Assembly (NCBI RefSeq): GCF_017813335.1
Contig: NZ_JAGIYY010000012.1
Location: 48,193-112,192, forward strand
DNA length: 64,000 nucleotides
DNA from: Tianweitania sediminis
GTDB lineage: Bacteria; Pseudomonadota; Alphaproteobacteria; Rhizobiales; Rhizobiaceae
Direction: 5' to 3'
Shown: piece by piece, positions 1 to 8,639 of the stretch
How positions within the stretch are numbered: the first letter of the stretch is position 1
How the letters are laid out: each line of letters starts with the position of its first letter
Program-made: the position numbers and the translations under genes
The notes under the pieces: generated by a model
What the model saw: only the letters and a program-made list of their open reading frames with translations
Told to the model about the DNA's origin: nothing
The model's database searches: none

Positions 1-1
1 G

Positions 2-445
2 GTTCTGACCCGTGACGGCCGCTTTGCCTTGAACGACGTTGGCGAGCTTCTGACGCTTGAAGGTTATCCGGTGCTGGATGCCGGCGGAGCCCCCATCCAG
101 CTCGACCCACGCGGCGGCGCACCCAATGCGGGCGCCGACGGCATGCTGTTTCAAAACGGCAATCCGGTGGGCGCTGTTGGGCTGTTTGCCTTTACCCCGC
201 ATGAGAATTTCGAGCGCTTCGGCAACTCCGGGATCCTGCCGCGCGGGCCGGTAGAACCGGTCGTGGATCGCAACGACATCGGCGTGAAGCAGGGCTTCCT
301 TGAAGATTCCAACGTGAACCCGGTCGTGTCCATGACGCAGCTGATCATGGTTCAGCGTGCCTTCGAAAATGCAGCTGCAATGAACCGGCAGACCGAAACC
401 AGCATGTCGGACGCGATCAAGACGCTCGGCTCACGCAGCGGCTAA
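2..445 (+). CDS. flgF: Flagellar basal-body rod protein FlgF, C-terminal part
   Basis: The gene is open from the left edge of the window, so its start is missing. The visible 147 residues begin LTRDGRFALNDVGELLT and end in the typical rod/hook C-terminal helix with NVNPVVSMTQLI and a run resembling RAFENAAAMN. FlgF is a proximal rod subunit exported by the flagellar type III apparatus and polymerised in the periplasm. It is followed after 3 bases by fliI, the order seen in Rhizobium and Agrobacterium flagellar clusters. FlgG is a relative, but a separate full flgG lies at 3576-4364, which supports FlgF here. Confidence 0.9.
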   Translation, partial: VLTRDGRFALNDVGELLTLEGYPVLDAGGAPIQLDPRGGAPNAGADGMLFQNGNPVGAVGLFAFTPHENFERFGNSGILPRGPVEPVVDRNDIGVKQGFLEDSNVNPVVSMTQLIMVQRAFENAAAMNRQTETSMSDAIKTLGSRSG

Positions 446-448
446 GCG

Positions 449-1795
449 ATGCCGGACGCTCCCGCCCCTGCCCTGCAAGCGCTGGCCGATCTGGTGGGGC
501 GCTTCGTCAACGAAGAAGCGCTGCTTCGGCGCGGCGGCAAGGTCGTGGAAATATCGGCCACCCACCTGAAGATCCGCGGCCTGTCGGATGTGGCGCGCCT
601 CGGGCATCTTCTGGAACTCGGCGACGCTCGTGCAGAGGTGGTCAAGATCGAAACCGACCATCTGCTCGCGGCACCGTACGAGCGAACCCTTTCGACGCGC
701 ATTGGCGATCCAGCCTTCGACACGGGTCCAGCCAGCATCGAACCGCACGAAGCCTGGCGCGGGCGTGTGGTCGACGCTTTGGGTCAGCCCGTAGACGGGG
801 GACCGTTCCTAGTCCGTGGCGAAGCGAGGTCGCGCAGAAGCGAACCGCCAAGCGCTCTGAGCCGTCAGCGGGTTGATACAGGACTGCGCACGGGCGTTCG
901 CGTCATCGACATCTTCACCCCGCTCTGCTTCGGCCAGCGTTTGGGCATCTTTGCTGGCTCGGGCGTCGGCAAATCAACCTTGCTCGCGATGCTGGCGGGC
1001 TCGGATGCCTTCGACACGGTTGTGGTCGGGCTGATTGGCGAACGCGGTCGCGAGGTGCGCGAGTTTCTGGAAGACACCATCGGCCAGGCGATGGAGAAGA
1101 CGGTGGCCGTGGTCGCCACATCCGATGAAAGCGCGATGATGCGCCGCCGGGCCCCGGATACGGCCATGCGGGTGGCCGAGCACTTCCGCGACAAGGGGCA
1201 CCGCGTTCTCCTGATTCTCGACTCCATCACCCGCTTCGCCCATGCCCATCGTGAAGTCGCCACCGGCGCCGGTGAGCCGCCCGTGGCGCGCGGCTATCCC
1301 GCCTCCGTATTCACGGAGCTCCCCAAGCTGCTCGAGCGAGCGGGACCAGGGAGGGAAGGCAGCGGCTCCATCACGGCCGTTCTGTCTGTGCTGATCGACG
1401 GAGACGACCACAATGATCCTGTTGCCGATTGCGTGCGCGGCATTCTTGACGGCCACATCGTGCTGGACCGCGCTCTTGCAGCACAAGGACGCTTTCCACC
1501 GGTGAACCCGCTGACCTCAATCTCGCGCCTCGCCCCCAAGGCCTGGACTCCAGAGGAAAAGGTCCTCGTCACCCGCCTTAAAAGCATGATTGCTCGCTTC
1601 GAAGATACCCGTGACATACGGCTGCTGGGTGCCTACCAGCCGGGCCTCGATCCGGAGCTCGACCAGGCAGTCCGGCAGGTTCCGGTGATCTATGACGCCT
1701 TGGTGCAAGCGCCGGGCGATGAAAAAAGCCCCGACCCGTTTGCCGCCCTGGCCAAGCACCTGAAAGCGCAGGAAGCTCAGAATGCCGCAGCCTGA
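449..1795 (+). CDS. fliI: Flagellum-specific ATPase FliI
   Basis: The 448-residue product is the hexameric cytoplasmic ATPase that powers export of flagellar subunits through the FlhA/FliP/FliQ/FliR gate. An N-terminal beta-barrel region is followed by a RecA-like core with Walker A GSGVGKST near residues 168-176 and Walker B LLILDSITRF near 253-262, then the conserved catalytic block GYPASVFTELPKLLERAG. The length is normal for the family. Its last codons overlap the next gene by 14 bases, so the two are probably translationally coupled. The F1-ATPase beta subunit is the only close alternative, and the flagellar context excludes it. Confidence 0.96.
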   Translation: MPDAPAPALQALADLVGRFVNEEALLRRGGKVVEISATHLKIRGLSDVARLGHLLELGDARAEVVKIETDHLLAAPYERTLSTRIGDPAFDTGPASIEPHEAWRGRVVDALGQPVDGGPFLVRGEARSRRSEPPSALSRQRVDTGLRTGVRVIDIFTPLCFGQRLGIFAGSGVGKSTLLAMLAGSDAFDTVVVGLIGERGREVREFLEDTIGQAMEKTVAVVATSDESAMMRRRAPDTAMRVAEHFRDKGHRVLLILDSITRFAHAHREVATGAGEPPVARGYPASVFTELPKLLERAGPGREGSGSITAVLSVLIDGDDHNDPVADCVRGILDGHIVLDRALAAQGRFPPVNPLTSISRLAPKAWTPEEKVLVTRLKSMIARFEDTRDIRLLGAYQPGLDPELDQAVRQVPVIYDALVQAPGDEKSPDPFAALAKHLKAQEAQNAAA

Positions 1796-2372
1796 GATCA
1801 ACCAGCCCGCAAAATTGTCTCCTTTGCGGCGGGCGCTCTCGCTCATTCGCTGGCGCCGTTCCGCAGACGACAAGAAGCAGCGCAGCGAACTCGGCACGGC
1901 GATTGCTGGCATCACGCTGGGCCTAACCTGCGCCCTCTTTCCCTGGTACGTCTTCTACAACCAGGACCAGTTCGGCATTCGTGCCATGAAGTTCAGCGGC
2001 CAGGGGATGATCGCCAGCGGGCCAAGCGGCATGCGCTCATTTCCCGACCGGGTTGGCTCACCGATGTCGATCGAAGAAGCCGCGCAACTTCCACTGGATC
2101 CGTTTTCGACCGGGACCCTGCCCCAGCGCAAGCGAGACGGCGAGACCCCTGCCAAGGAGGTTCTTGATCAGCCTTTCCCGGCCGATTCGATCCCCTATCG
2201 CATGGTCCACGCAACGCTTGGGCGCGCGATGATTCAGGACGACGGCGGGCTGTTCGTCGTTCAACCCGGCTCCAAACTGCCCGACAACAGCAAGGTCAGG
2301 GCCATCGAGCAGCGCGGCGATGACTGGGTTCTGGTAACCAGCCGCGATAAGGTCCTGCTGCTCGAGCCCTGA
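1782..2372 (+). CDS. Conserved membrane protein of the rhizobial flagellar cluster
   Basis: The 196-residue protein has a basic N-terminus, one membrane segment near residues 40-59 (roughly AGITLGLTCALFPWYVF) and a soluble remainder that ends in a small beta-rich stretch (VRAIEQRGDDWVLVTSRDKVLLLEP). I do not recognise a characterised domain. A gene of this size sits between fliI and flgB in rhizobial flagellar clusters, and here it overlaps fliI by 14 bases, so a flagellar role (export or basal body) is inferred from position only. No catalytic motif is visible. Confidence 0.75.
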   Translation: MPQPEINQPAKLSPLRRALSLIRWRRSADDKKQRSELGTAIAGITLGLTCALFPWYVFYNQDQFGIRAMKFSGQGMIASGPSGMRSFPDRVGSPMSIEEAAQLPLDPFSTGTLPQRKRDGETPAKEVLDQPFPADSIPYRMVHATLGRAMIQDDGGLFVVQPGSKLPDNSKVRAIEQRGDDWVLVTSRDKVLLLEP

Positions 2373-2443
2373 GCGCGTCCGGGCAAGGTCCACGCAAGTT
2401 CATCCGCTTAGGATTTGCGGAGACTTCGGGGATCTTGTCTTCC

Positions 2444-2824
2444 ATGCAGCCCGTCAACTTGTTTGATCTTGCGAGCCAGCAGGCGCGCTGGCTCAGCGTC
2501 CGTCAGTCGGCCATCGCCGGCAACGTCGCCAATGCCAACACGCCCGGCTATGGCGCCGTTGATGTCGAGCCCTTCGAAAAGGTGCTGCAAAACAAGGCCG
2601 TGACGATGGCGGCAACGCAGCCGAACCATATCCTCGCCAGCACGTCGCCTGCGCGCACTCGCGTGGAAACAAAGCAGGACGGCATCGCGATCCTGCCGTC
2701 CAAGAACACGGTCACACTGGAAGACCAGATGCTGAAGGCCGGCGAGGTCGGACGTGCCTTTGAGCTCAACACTTCGATCGTGAAGGCCTTTCACCGCATG
2801 TATCTGATGACGACGAGGTCCTGA
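2444..2824 (+). CDS. flgB: Flagellar basal-body rod protein FlgB
   Basis: FlgB is a proximal rod subunit. The N-terminus [20 protein letters not shown] and the conserved [14 protein letters not shown] block about 30 residues in are diagnostic of the flg rod family. The C-terminal helix ends in ...MYLMTTRS. I chose ATG 2444, because the TTG at 2435 would only add MSS. The stop codon overlaps the flgC start (TGATG at 2822-2826), so the two are coupled. The gene heads the run flgB-flgC-fliE-flgG. Confidence 0.93.
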   Translation: MQPVNLFDLASQQARWLSVRQSAIAGNVANANTPGYGAVDVEPFEKVLQNKAVTMAATQPNHILASTSPARTRVETKQDGIAILPSKNTVTLEDQMLKAGEVGRAFELNTSIVKAFHRMYLMTTRS

Positions 2825-3240
2825 TGGATGCTTTGACCACAGCCCTCAAGGTGGCCGCATCCGGGCTTGAAGCGCAGTCGCAGCGCGTGCGCGTGGTGTC
2901 GGAAAACCTTGCCAACGCCCAGTCTACGGGCAACACGTCGGGCGCTGAACCCTACCAGCGCAAAACCATCACCTTTGCGTCGACGCTTGATCGCGTCAGC
3001 GGCGGGTCCTTCGCGCAGGTGTCCGACATCGGCCGCGACAGCTCAGCCTATCCCGTCGAGTTCCTGCCCGGCCATGAGGCGGCGGATGACAAAGGCTACG
3101 TGAAGATGCCCAACGTCAACGTCCTGGTCGAGATGGCCGACATGCGCGAAGCCAACCGTTCCTACGAAGCCAACCTTCAGGTCGTGAAGCAGGCGCGAGA
3201 ACTGATTTCCATGACCATCGACCTGATGCGGAACCAATGA
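2824..3240 (+). CDS. flgC: Flagellar basal-body rod protein FlgC
   Basis: The 138-residue product is a proximal rod subunit with the family N-terminus ([20 protein letters not shown]), NLANAQSTG near residue 30, the FlgC-specific [16 protein letters not shown] block and the C-terminal helix [20 protein letters not shown]. The length matches FlgC. Its start overlaps the flgB stop and its stop overlaps the fliE start. Confidence 0.95.
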   Translation: MDALTTALKVAASGLEAQSQRVRVVSENLANAQSTGNTSGAEPYQRKTITFASTLDRVSGGSFAQVSDIGRDSSAYPVEFLPGHEAADDKGYVKMPNVNVLVEMADMREANRSYEANLQVVKQARELISMTIDLMRNQ

Positions 3241-3563
3241 TGATCGGTGGCCTCGACAGTTTGATCGGCATCGGCAAGACAGCCGGCGCCAAGCTTGATT
3301 TTTCTGCCGGCGTTGCCCCGGTTGCCGCTCCCAAGGCGGGCGAACCGACGAGCTTTGCCGCTGCGCTGGGTGACATGGCGACCAACACCATCGGTTCGCT
3401 TCAGCAGGCCGAGCAGGTTTCGCTGATGGCTTTGCAGGGTGATGCGGATACCCGCACTGTCGTGGATGCCGTGATGAGCGCCGAACAATCGATGCAGGCG
3501 GCCATCGCCATCCGCGACAAGATCGTCACTGCCTATCTCGAAATCAGCCGCATGGCGATCTGA
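3237..3563 (+). CDS. fliE: Flagellar hook-basal body adaptor FliE
   Basis: FliE is the small adaptor that joins the MS ring to the rod, and is among the first proteins exported. The 108-residue product has a variable N-terminus followed by the typical helical C-terminus: a Q-rich stretch, then [20 protein letters not shown] and the ending [14 protein letters not shown]. The ATG overlaps the flgC stop by four bases. Confidence 0.93.
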   Translation: MMIGGLDSLIGIGKTAGAKLDFSAGVAPVAAPKAGEPTSFAAALGDMATNTIGSLQQAEQVSLMALQGDADTRTVVDAVMSAEQSMQAAIAIRDKIVTAYLEISRMAI

Positions 3564-3575
3564 GGAGCTGGACTC

Positions 3576-4364
3576 ATGAAAGCCTTGGCTATTGCCGCAA
3601 CCGGCATGACGGCGCAGCAAACCAACCTCGAGGTGATCGCGAACAACATCGCGAACATCAACACCACAGGGTTCAAGCGTGCGCGCGCCGAATTTTCGGA
3701 TCTGCTCTACCAGACAGAGCGCCTGCAGGGCGTCCCGAACCGTGCCAACGGCGCGATCGTTCCGGAAGGCGCGCAGATCGGCCTTGGCGTGAAGACCACG
3801 GCCGTGCGCAACGTGCACATGCAAGGCGAGCTCACCGCAACCGGCAACAAGTTCGACCTCGCGCTGGTGGGCACCGGCTGGTTTCAGATCGACACCGGAG
3901 ATGGGGAGCCGCTCTACACGCGCTCGGGAGCCTTCAACACCAACGCCACCGGCCAGATGGTCACCGTTGACGGCTATACGGTGAACCCCGCGATCACGAT
4001 CCCAGAGAACACCACCGAGGTGATCGTCAACAAAACCGGACAGGTTTATGCCCGTGTCGACGGCCAGATGGAGCTCCAGGAGCTCGGACAGCTGACCTTG
4101 ACGACCTTCGCCAATGAAGCCGGCCTTAATCCGATCGGCGACAACCTGTTCCGACCGACCGAAGCCTCGGGAGAAGCAAATGTCGGCGTCCCTGGCGACC
4201 CGGGCTTCGCCACGGTTGAGCAAGGCTATTTGGAAAACTCCAACGTCGACCCGGTGAAGGAAATCACCGAACTCATCTCGGCGCAGCGTGCTTATGAAAT
4301 GAACTCCAAGGTCATCAAGGCGGCCGACGAAATGGCGTCGGTTGTGTCCCAAAGCCTTCGGTAA
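3576..4364 (+). CDS. flgG: Flagellar distal rod protein FlgG
   Basis: FlgG forms the distal rod that passes through the L and P rings. The 262-residue product starts [20 protein letters not shown], carries [20 protein letters not shown], the FlgG block [20 protein letters not shown] and the C-terminal [20 protein letters not shown]. It lies 12 bases after fliE, with a GAGGAG Shine-Dalgarno just upstream (3562-3567), and is 3 bases before flgA. Confidence 0.96.
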   Translation: MKALAIAATGMTAQQTNLEVIANNIANINTTGFKRARAEFSDLLYQTERLQGVPNRANGAIVPEGAQIGLGVKTTAVRNVHMQGELTATGNKFDLALVGTGWFQIDTGDGEPLYTRSGAFNTNATGQMVTVDGYTVNPAITIPENTTEVIVNKTGQVYARVDGQMELQELGQLTLTTFANEAGLNPIGDNLFRPTEASGEANVGVPGDPGFATVEQGYLENSNVDPVKEITELISAQRAYEMNSKVIKAADEMASVVSQSLR

Positions 4365-4367
4365 AGC

Positions 4368-4820
4368 ATGATGCGCGCGCTTCTCCTCCTTGCCTTCCTT
4401 TCTGCGGTGCCGCTTGGCGGTGCTGCCGCGCAGGACGTCGCGCCTGTGCCAACGCGCGTGATCTACCCCGGGGAAACGATCACAAGCGGAGCCATCCAGG
4501 AAGCCAAGCTGAAGCGCGGGTCCCGCCTCACCTCCGACATGGCCGCGTCCGCCGAGGAACTGATCGGCAAAGTCTCCCGACGCACGCTTTTGCCCGGCCG
4601 CACCATTCCGCTTTCGGCACTCCGCGAGGTCTACCTCGTGGAAAGCGGGAAGCCGGTGGAAGTCCGCTTCGTGGCCGGCGGCTTGATCATCGCGACCACA
4701 GCTGTTCCGCTGCAGGACGGATCGGCAGGCGACATGATCAAGGTGCGCAACATGGACAGCGGCACGGTCTTCATGGGCGTGGTGCTGGCCGATGGTTCAA
4801 TTCAGGTGAGCGCCTCGTGA
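4368..4820 (+). CDS. flgA: Flagellar P-ring assembly chaperone FlgA
   Basis: FlgA is the periplasmic chaperone that assists FlgI in assembling the P ring. The 150-residue protein has a Sec signal peptide (MMRALLLLAFLSAVPLGGAAAQ) and an SAF-like domain with VIYPGETITSGAI and a GSAGDMIKVRNMDSGTVFMG block near the C-terminus. This short form is typical of rhizobia. It precedes and overlaps flgI by four bases. Confidence 0.92.
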   Translation: MMRALLLLAFLSAVPLGGAAAQDVAPVPTRVIYPGETITSGAIQEAKLKRGSRLTSDMAASAEELIGKVSRRTLLPGRTIPLSALREVYLVESGKPVEVRFVAGGLIIATTAVPLQDGSAGDMIKVRNMDSGTVFMGVVLADGSIQVSAS

Positions 4821-5941
4821 TCCGCCGCGCCTGTGTTCTTGCCTTGGTGATGCTGGCGGGCCTCATGCCCGCTGCCGCCGATGGCGTGGGCGCCGGCGCC
4901 TGGACGCGCATCAAGGACATCGCGCAGCTGCAAAGTGCGCGCGACAATCAGCTTGTTGGCTACGGTCTGGTGATCGGCCTCAATGGCTCCGGTGATGGTC
5001 TGCGCAACTCGCCCTTCACCGAGCAATCCATTCGCGCCATGCTCGAAAATCTCGGCATCGCCACCGAAGGGGGCCAGGCGCGCTCGAAAAACGTTGCGGC
5101 GGTGATCGTCACGGCCAACCTGCCTCCTTTCGTTCAATCCGGCACCCGCATCGATGTGACGGTTTCGTCCCTCGGCGACGCGACGTCACTCCAGGGCGGC
5201 ACGCTGATCATGACGCCTTTGCGGGCGGCCGACGGCGACATCTATGCCGTGGCTCAGGGGCCCGTCTTCATTTCAGGCTTCAACGCCGAGGGTGCTGCCG
5301 AAACCCTGACCCAGGGTGTGCCGACCGCGGGGCGGGTGCCGAACGGTGCCATCATCGAGCGGCAGGTTGAAGCGCGCTTTAATGGTGACACGTCGCTAAC
5401 CCTGCAACTGCGCAATCCAGACTTCTCAACCGCCGTTCGCGTGACCGACGCGATCAATGCCTATGCCAAGGATCGTTATGGCAAACGGCTTGCCGCCGAA
5501 CAGGACGCCCGCACCATCCTGATCCACCGTCCTGAAGGGATCTCGGCCGCTCGCTTTTATGCGGAACTCGAAAACATCGCCGTTGTGTCTGATACGCCCG
5601 CAAAGGTGGTGGTCGACGAGCGCACAGGCACGATCGTGATCGGCCAGGACGTAAAGATCGCCAAGGTGGCGATCAGCCACGGTTCCTTGACCGTGCGCGT
5701 CAGCGAAACGCCGACGATCGTTCAGCCTGAGCCCTTCTCCCGTGGCGAAACGGCTGTTGAAGACAACACCGTGATCAACGCGTTCGAGGAAGGTGGCCAG
5801 GTTGCGATGCTCGACGGGCCTGATCTTGAAACGCTGGTGTCCGGCCTGAACCGCCTCGGCGTCAAGCCTTCCGGCATCATTGCAATCCTTCAAGGCATCA
5901 AGTCCGCCGGGGCGCTCCAAGCGGAGCTCGTGTTGCAATGA
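4817..5941 (+). CDS. flgI: Flagellar P-ring protein FlgI
   Basis: The 374-residue precursor has a signal peptide (MIRRACVLALVMLAGLMPAAA), then the conserved start of the mature protein (RIKDIAQLQSARDNQLVGYG), the SLGDATSLQGGTLIMTPLR block and the C-terminal GVKPSGIIAILQGIKSAGAL. It forms the periplasmic P ring around the rod within the peptidoglycan layer. It overlaps flgA and motE by four bases each, so the three are translated together. Confidence 0.96.
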   Translation: MIRRACVLALVMLAGLMPAAADGVGAGAWTRIKDIAQLQSARDNQLVGYGLVIGLNGSGDGLRNSPFTEQSIRAMLENLGIATEGGQARSKNVAAVIVTANLPPFVQSGTRIDVTVSSLGDATSLQGGTLIMTPLRAADGDIYAVAQGPVFISGFNAEGAAETLTQGVPTAGRVPNGAIIERQVEARFNGDTSLTLQLRNPDFSTAVRVTDAINAYAKDRYGKRLAAEQDARTILIHRPEGISAARFYAELENIAVVSDTPAKVVVDERTGTIVIGQDVKIAKVAISHGSLTVRVSETPTIVQPEPFSRGETAVEDNTVINAFEEGGQVAMLDGPDLETLVSGLNRLGVKPSGIIAILQGIKSAGALQAELVLQ

Positions 5942-6453
5942 TCCGGCTCGGCCTCAGCATGATGGTGGTCGCGGCAGGTTTTGCATCGAGCACGTTCGCT
6001 TCGTCCGCAACCGAACAGCTTGACCTGGCAACGCCACCCGCCAAGGCGACCGGCACCGAAAGCGAGATCCAGCGCTTCTGCTCCAACATCGCCGATGCCG
6101 CGCGCGACCGCCGCTACCAGATCCAGGCGCAGGAACTCGCCACTCTGCAAGCTGACATCGACAAGCGGCTTGAAGCTTTGGAAGCCAAGCGCCGCGAATA
6201 CGAGGAGTGGCTCAAGCGCCGCGACGACTTCCTCAACAAGGCCGAGGACGGCGTGGTGGAGATCTACTCCAAGATGCGGCCCGATGCGGCGGCCGAGCGG
6301 ATGGCGGAACTGTCGCCGGAGCTCGCAGCGGGCATTCTGATGAAGCTTGAAGCCCGCAAGGCAAGCGTCATCCTCAACGAAATGGAACGCAAAACTGCCG
6401 CAGCCTTGACTGCCGTGATGGCGAGTGCAGCGCGCAAGGAAGATCCCACATGA
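5938..6453 (+). CDS. motE: Periplasmic motility chaperone MotE
   Basis: The 171-residue product has a signal peptide (about residues 1-24), a long coiled coil (residues about 60-105, rich in E, K and R: RLEALEAKRREYEEWLKRR) and a C-terminal MgtE-N-like helical domain with KMRPDAAAERMAELSPELAA and ILMKLEARKASVILNEME. In Sinorhizobium meliloti MotE is the periplasmic chaperone for MotC, and the gene lies between flgI and flgH as here. It matches the motC gene at 14354-15577. Confidence 0.88.
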   Translation: MIRLGLSMMVVAAGFASSTFASSATEQLDLATPPAKATGTESEIQRFCSNIADAARDRRYQIQAQELATLQADIDKRLEALEAKRREYEEWLKRRDDFLNKAEDGVVEIYSKMRPDAAAERMAELSPELAAGILMKLEARKASVILNEMERKTAAALTAVMASAARKEDPT

Positions 6454-7157
6454 TGCGCGCGCTTCTTCTTGTCGCAACAACCGGTTTGATGGCGGGCTGC
6501 TCCACGCAGCAGCGCAGTGAACTTTTCGTGCCGCCTACGCTGTCTCCCGTGGGGTCAGGCTATGCCACTCCTGCCCTGACATCGGTCAGCTACCCGGCCA
6601 TTCCGGCCGCACCGGTGAAGCGCTACTCGCTTTGGAATGACAAGCAGAGCCGCTTGTTCACTGATCCGCGTGCCCTTCAGGTGGGAGACATCCTAACCGT
6701 CGACATTTCAATCAATGACCGCGCGCGCTTCCAAAATGAGTCGGAACGGGAGCGCACCTCGCGACGCGGCCTGGGTTTGACCGGCGCCTTTGCGGTGGCC
6801 GGTGCAGGCTCCGACGCTTCGCTTGATTTCGATGCCGATGGCACTTCGAAATCGCGTGGAACAGGCGCCACCACCCGATCTGAAGCAATCGAGCTGCAGG
6901 TGGCAGCGGTTGTTTCCGATGTTTTGCCCAACGGGAATCTGATTATTTCCGGGTCTCAGGAAGTGCGGGTCAACGCTGAACTGCGCGTCCTCACCATTCA
7001 AGGCATCGTGCGGCCATCCGACATCGGCGGCAACAACACAATCGATTACGAGCGCATCGCCGAGGCCCGCATCTCTTATGGCGGTCGAGGGCGTTTAACC
7101 GAGGTCCAGCAGCCTGCTTATGGCCAGCAGGTTCTCGACACGGTTCTCCCTTTCTGA
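6450..7157 (+). CDS. flgH: Flagellar L-ring lipoprotein FlgH
   Basis: The 235-residue outer-membrane lipoprotein has a lipobox ending LMAGC near residue 16, the conserved SLWNDKQSRLFTDPRALQVG block, a Gly/Ser-rich middle, and PNGNLIISGSQEVRVNAELR followed by VRPSDIGGNNTI and RISYGGRG. It forms the L ring. The start overlaps motE by four bases. Confidence 0.95.
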   Translation: MMRALLLVATTGLMAGCSTQQRSELFVPPTLSPVGSGYATPALTSVSYPAIPAAPVKRYSLWNDKQSRLFTDPRALQVGDILTVDISINDRARFQNESERERTSRRGLGLTGAFAVAGAGSDASLDFDADGTSKSRGTGATTRSEAIELQVAAVVSDVLPNGNLIISGSQEVRVNAELRVLTIQGIVRPSDIGGNNTIDYERIAEARISYGGRGRLTEVQQPAYGQQVLDTVLPF

Positions 7158-7167
7158 GGCTGACAGA

Positions 7168-7719
7168 ATGGCCGCAGCCAACGACAAGGAAGCGACGACA
7201 CCGGCCAAAGGCTCGTCGCTTGTGGTGCAACTCGGCGTCCTGGCCGTGCTGACGGCCGCCGCGGTGGGCACCGGCTGGCTCGTGGGCGGTCACTTGCGTG
7301 CCGAGGCTGATACCCACCAGGCAGCGGCCGCCAACGAAAAAGCCGATGCAGGTCATGCGGCCGCGCAAGGGCACGACGGCGGCCAGGGACATGGTGCTGC
7401 GGATGCCGATGGCGAGACGCCGCCGCTTTATGCGAACCCCACAATCGTCGACCTTCTGCCCGTCACAACGAACCTCGCGGCACCAAGCGACACCTGGGTC
7501 AGGGCGGAACTGGCCGTTCACTTCACGCGCGCACCGCAGCCGGGTGTTGCCGACGCCATCCATCAAGACATGCTCGGCTATCTACGCACGGTGAAGCTGC
7601 ATCAGATCGAAGGGCCGAGCGGGTTCCAGCACCTGAAGGCGGATCTTCTCGAGCGCGCCAATATGATCAGCAAGGGCGAGGTCAAAGAAGTCCTCGTGCG
7701 CACGCTCCTGTTCGAATGA
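7168..7719 (+). CDS. fliL: Flagellar basal-body-associated protein FliL
   Basis: FliL is an inner-membrane protein that surrounds the stator and affects torque. From ATG 7168 the product is 183 residues: cytoplasmic tail, one membrane segment (LGVLAVLTAAAVGTGWLVGG), a His-rich linker with GHAAAQGHDGGQGHG, and the periplasmic FliL domain ending LLERANMISKGEVKEVLVRT. An upstream GTG-type start would overlap flgH and add a non-homologous tail, so ATG 7168 is preferred. The stop overlaps fliP. Confidence 0.9.
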   Translation: MAAANDKEATTPAKGSSLVVQLGVLAVLTAAAVGTGWLVGGHLRAEADTHQAAAANEKADAGHAAAQGHDGGQGHGAADADGETPPLYANPTIVDLLPVTTNLAAPSDTWVRAELAVHFTRAPQPGVADAIHQDMLGYLRTVKLHQIEGPSGFQHLKADLLERANMISKGEVKEVLVRTLLFE

Positions 7720-8450
7720 GAATTCTCCTTCTCGTCACCGCGCTTCTTGGTTTCGCAACGCCGGCAAGCGCCCAGCAGTTCGACCTCACGCCGCTGGTCG
7801 GTCAGGCCGATGGCACGACCGTTGGCACCATCATCCAGTTATTCGGCCTGCTGACGGTTCTCTCGCTGGCGCCCGGGCTTCTCATCATGGTGACGAGCTT
7901 CACCCGCTTCGTGATCGCCTTTTCGATCCTGCGCTCCGGTCTCGGTCTGCAAACGACGCCCGCCAACTTCATCCTGATCAGCCTGTCGCTGTTCATGACT
8001 TTTTACGTCATGGCGCCCGCTTTTGATCAGGCGTGGAACAACGGCGTCCAGCCGCTTTTGAACAACCAGATCCAGCAACAGGAAGCCCTTCAGCGCATTT
8101 CCGACCCTTTCCGGGACTTCATGGCCCGCAACGTGCGCGAAAAGGACTACCAGCTTTTTGCAGATCTCGCCGCCGAACGCGGCGAGCAGACCGCAGATCG
8201 GCAAACGGTTGATCTGCGGATCCTCGTCCCCGCCTTCATGATCTCTGAGATCCGTCGCGGCTTCGAAATTGGCTTTCTGATCGTGCTGCCGTTTCTGGTG
8301 ATCGACCTGATCGTGGCCACCGTGACAATGGCGATGGGCATGATGATGCTGCCCCCAACCGTGATCTCGCTCCCCTTCAAGATCATGTTCTTCGTGCTGA
8401 TCGACGGCTGGAATCTCCTCGTCGGCAGCCTCGTTCGATCCTTCACCTGA
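7716..8450 (+). CDS. fliP: Flagellar export gate protein FliP
   Basis: The 244-residue product is a core subunit of the FliPQR export gate. It has a signal peptide (cleavage near ASAQ), then the family block LSLAPGLLIMVTSFTRFVIA, LRSGLGLQTTPANFILISLS and the C-terminal hydrophobic helices with FEIGFLIVLPFLVIDLIVAT and MGMMMLPPTVISLPFKIMFF. It is the last gene of the operon before the flagellins. Confidence 0.96.
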   Translation: MRILLLVTALLGFATPASAQQFDLTPLVGQADGTTVGTIIQLFGLLTVLSLAPGLLIMVTSFTRFVIAFSILRSGLGLQTTPANFILISLSLFMTFYVMAPAFDQAWNNGVQPLLNNQIQQQEALQRISDPFRDFMARNVREKDYQLFADLAAERGEQTADRQTVDLRILVPAFMISEIRRGFEIGFLIVLPFLVIDLIVATVTMAMGMMMLPPTVISLPFKIMFFVLIDGWNLLVGSLVRSFT

Positions 8451-8480
8451 CGCTCCCACCCATTCAGCAACACACACACT

Positions 8481-8489
8481 GTTAACCAT
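8481..8489 (+). promoter_or_regulatory. CtrA half-site GTTAACCAT upstream of the first flagellin
   Basis: The 9-mer GTTAACCAT matches the TTAACCAT-type CtrA site described in Caulobacter and rhizobia. It lies 151 bases before the flagellin start. It is followed by GGTTA five bases on from TAACC, making a small inverted repeat. Three other identical 9-mers occur between genes in this window. Binding by CtrA is inferred. Confidence 0.5.
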
Positions 8490-8559
8490 ACCGGTTAGCC
8501 GTTTGGTCAGCCCCCTCGTGCCATAAGCCCTCCACGCAGGGTGGATTGAGGCATGGGGT

Positions 8560-8639
8560 CCTCATAGGCATGAGGCCGCGCCGCTCTACCGGCAGAAGCC
8601 CGGTATGTCCCGACCTGTACCGCTTAAGGGGCATCATCC
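8560..8639 (+). promoter_or_regulatory. Structured flagellin mRNA leader (candidate FlbT target)
   Basis: The leader contains a perfect hairpin TACCGG (8587-8592) / CCGGTA (8600-8605) with a 7-base loop, and ends in AAGGGGCATCATCCATG. Almost the same leader precedes the second flagellin (9680-9749), with the stem, its distance to the start and the AAGGGGCATCA ribosome site all kept. In Caulobacter FlbT binds the 5' untranslated region of flagellin mRNA, and flbT is in this locus (22509-22943). The link to FlbT is inferred. Confidence 0.6.

Noticed and set aside
3177..4352. A 391-residue minus-strand frame across flgG
   Set aside because: Rich in His, Arg and Gly with no domain; the plus strand holds a full flgG with all family motifs.
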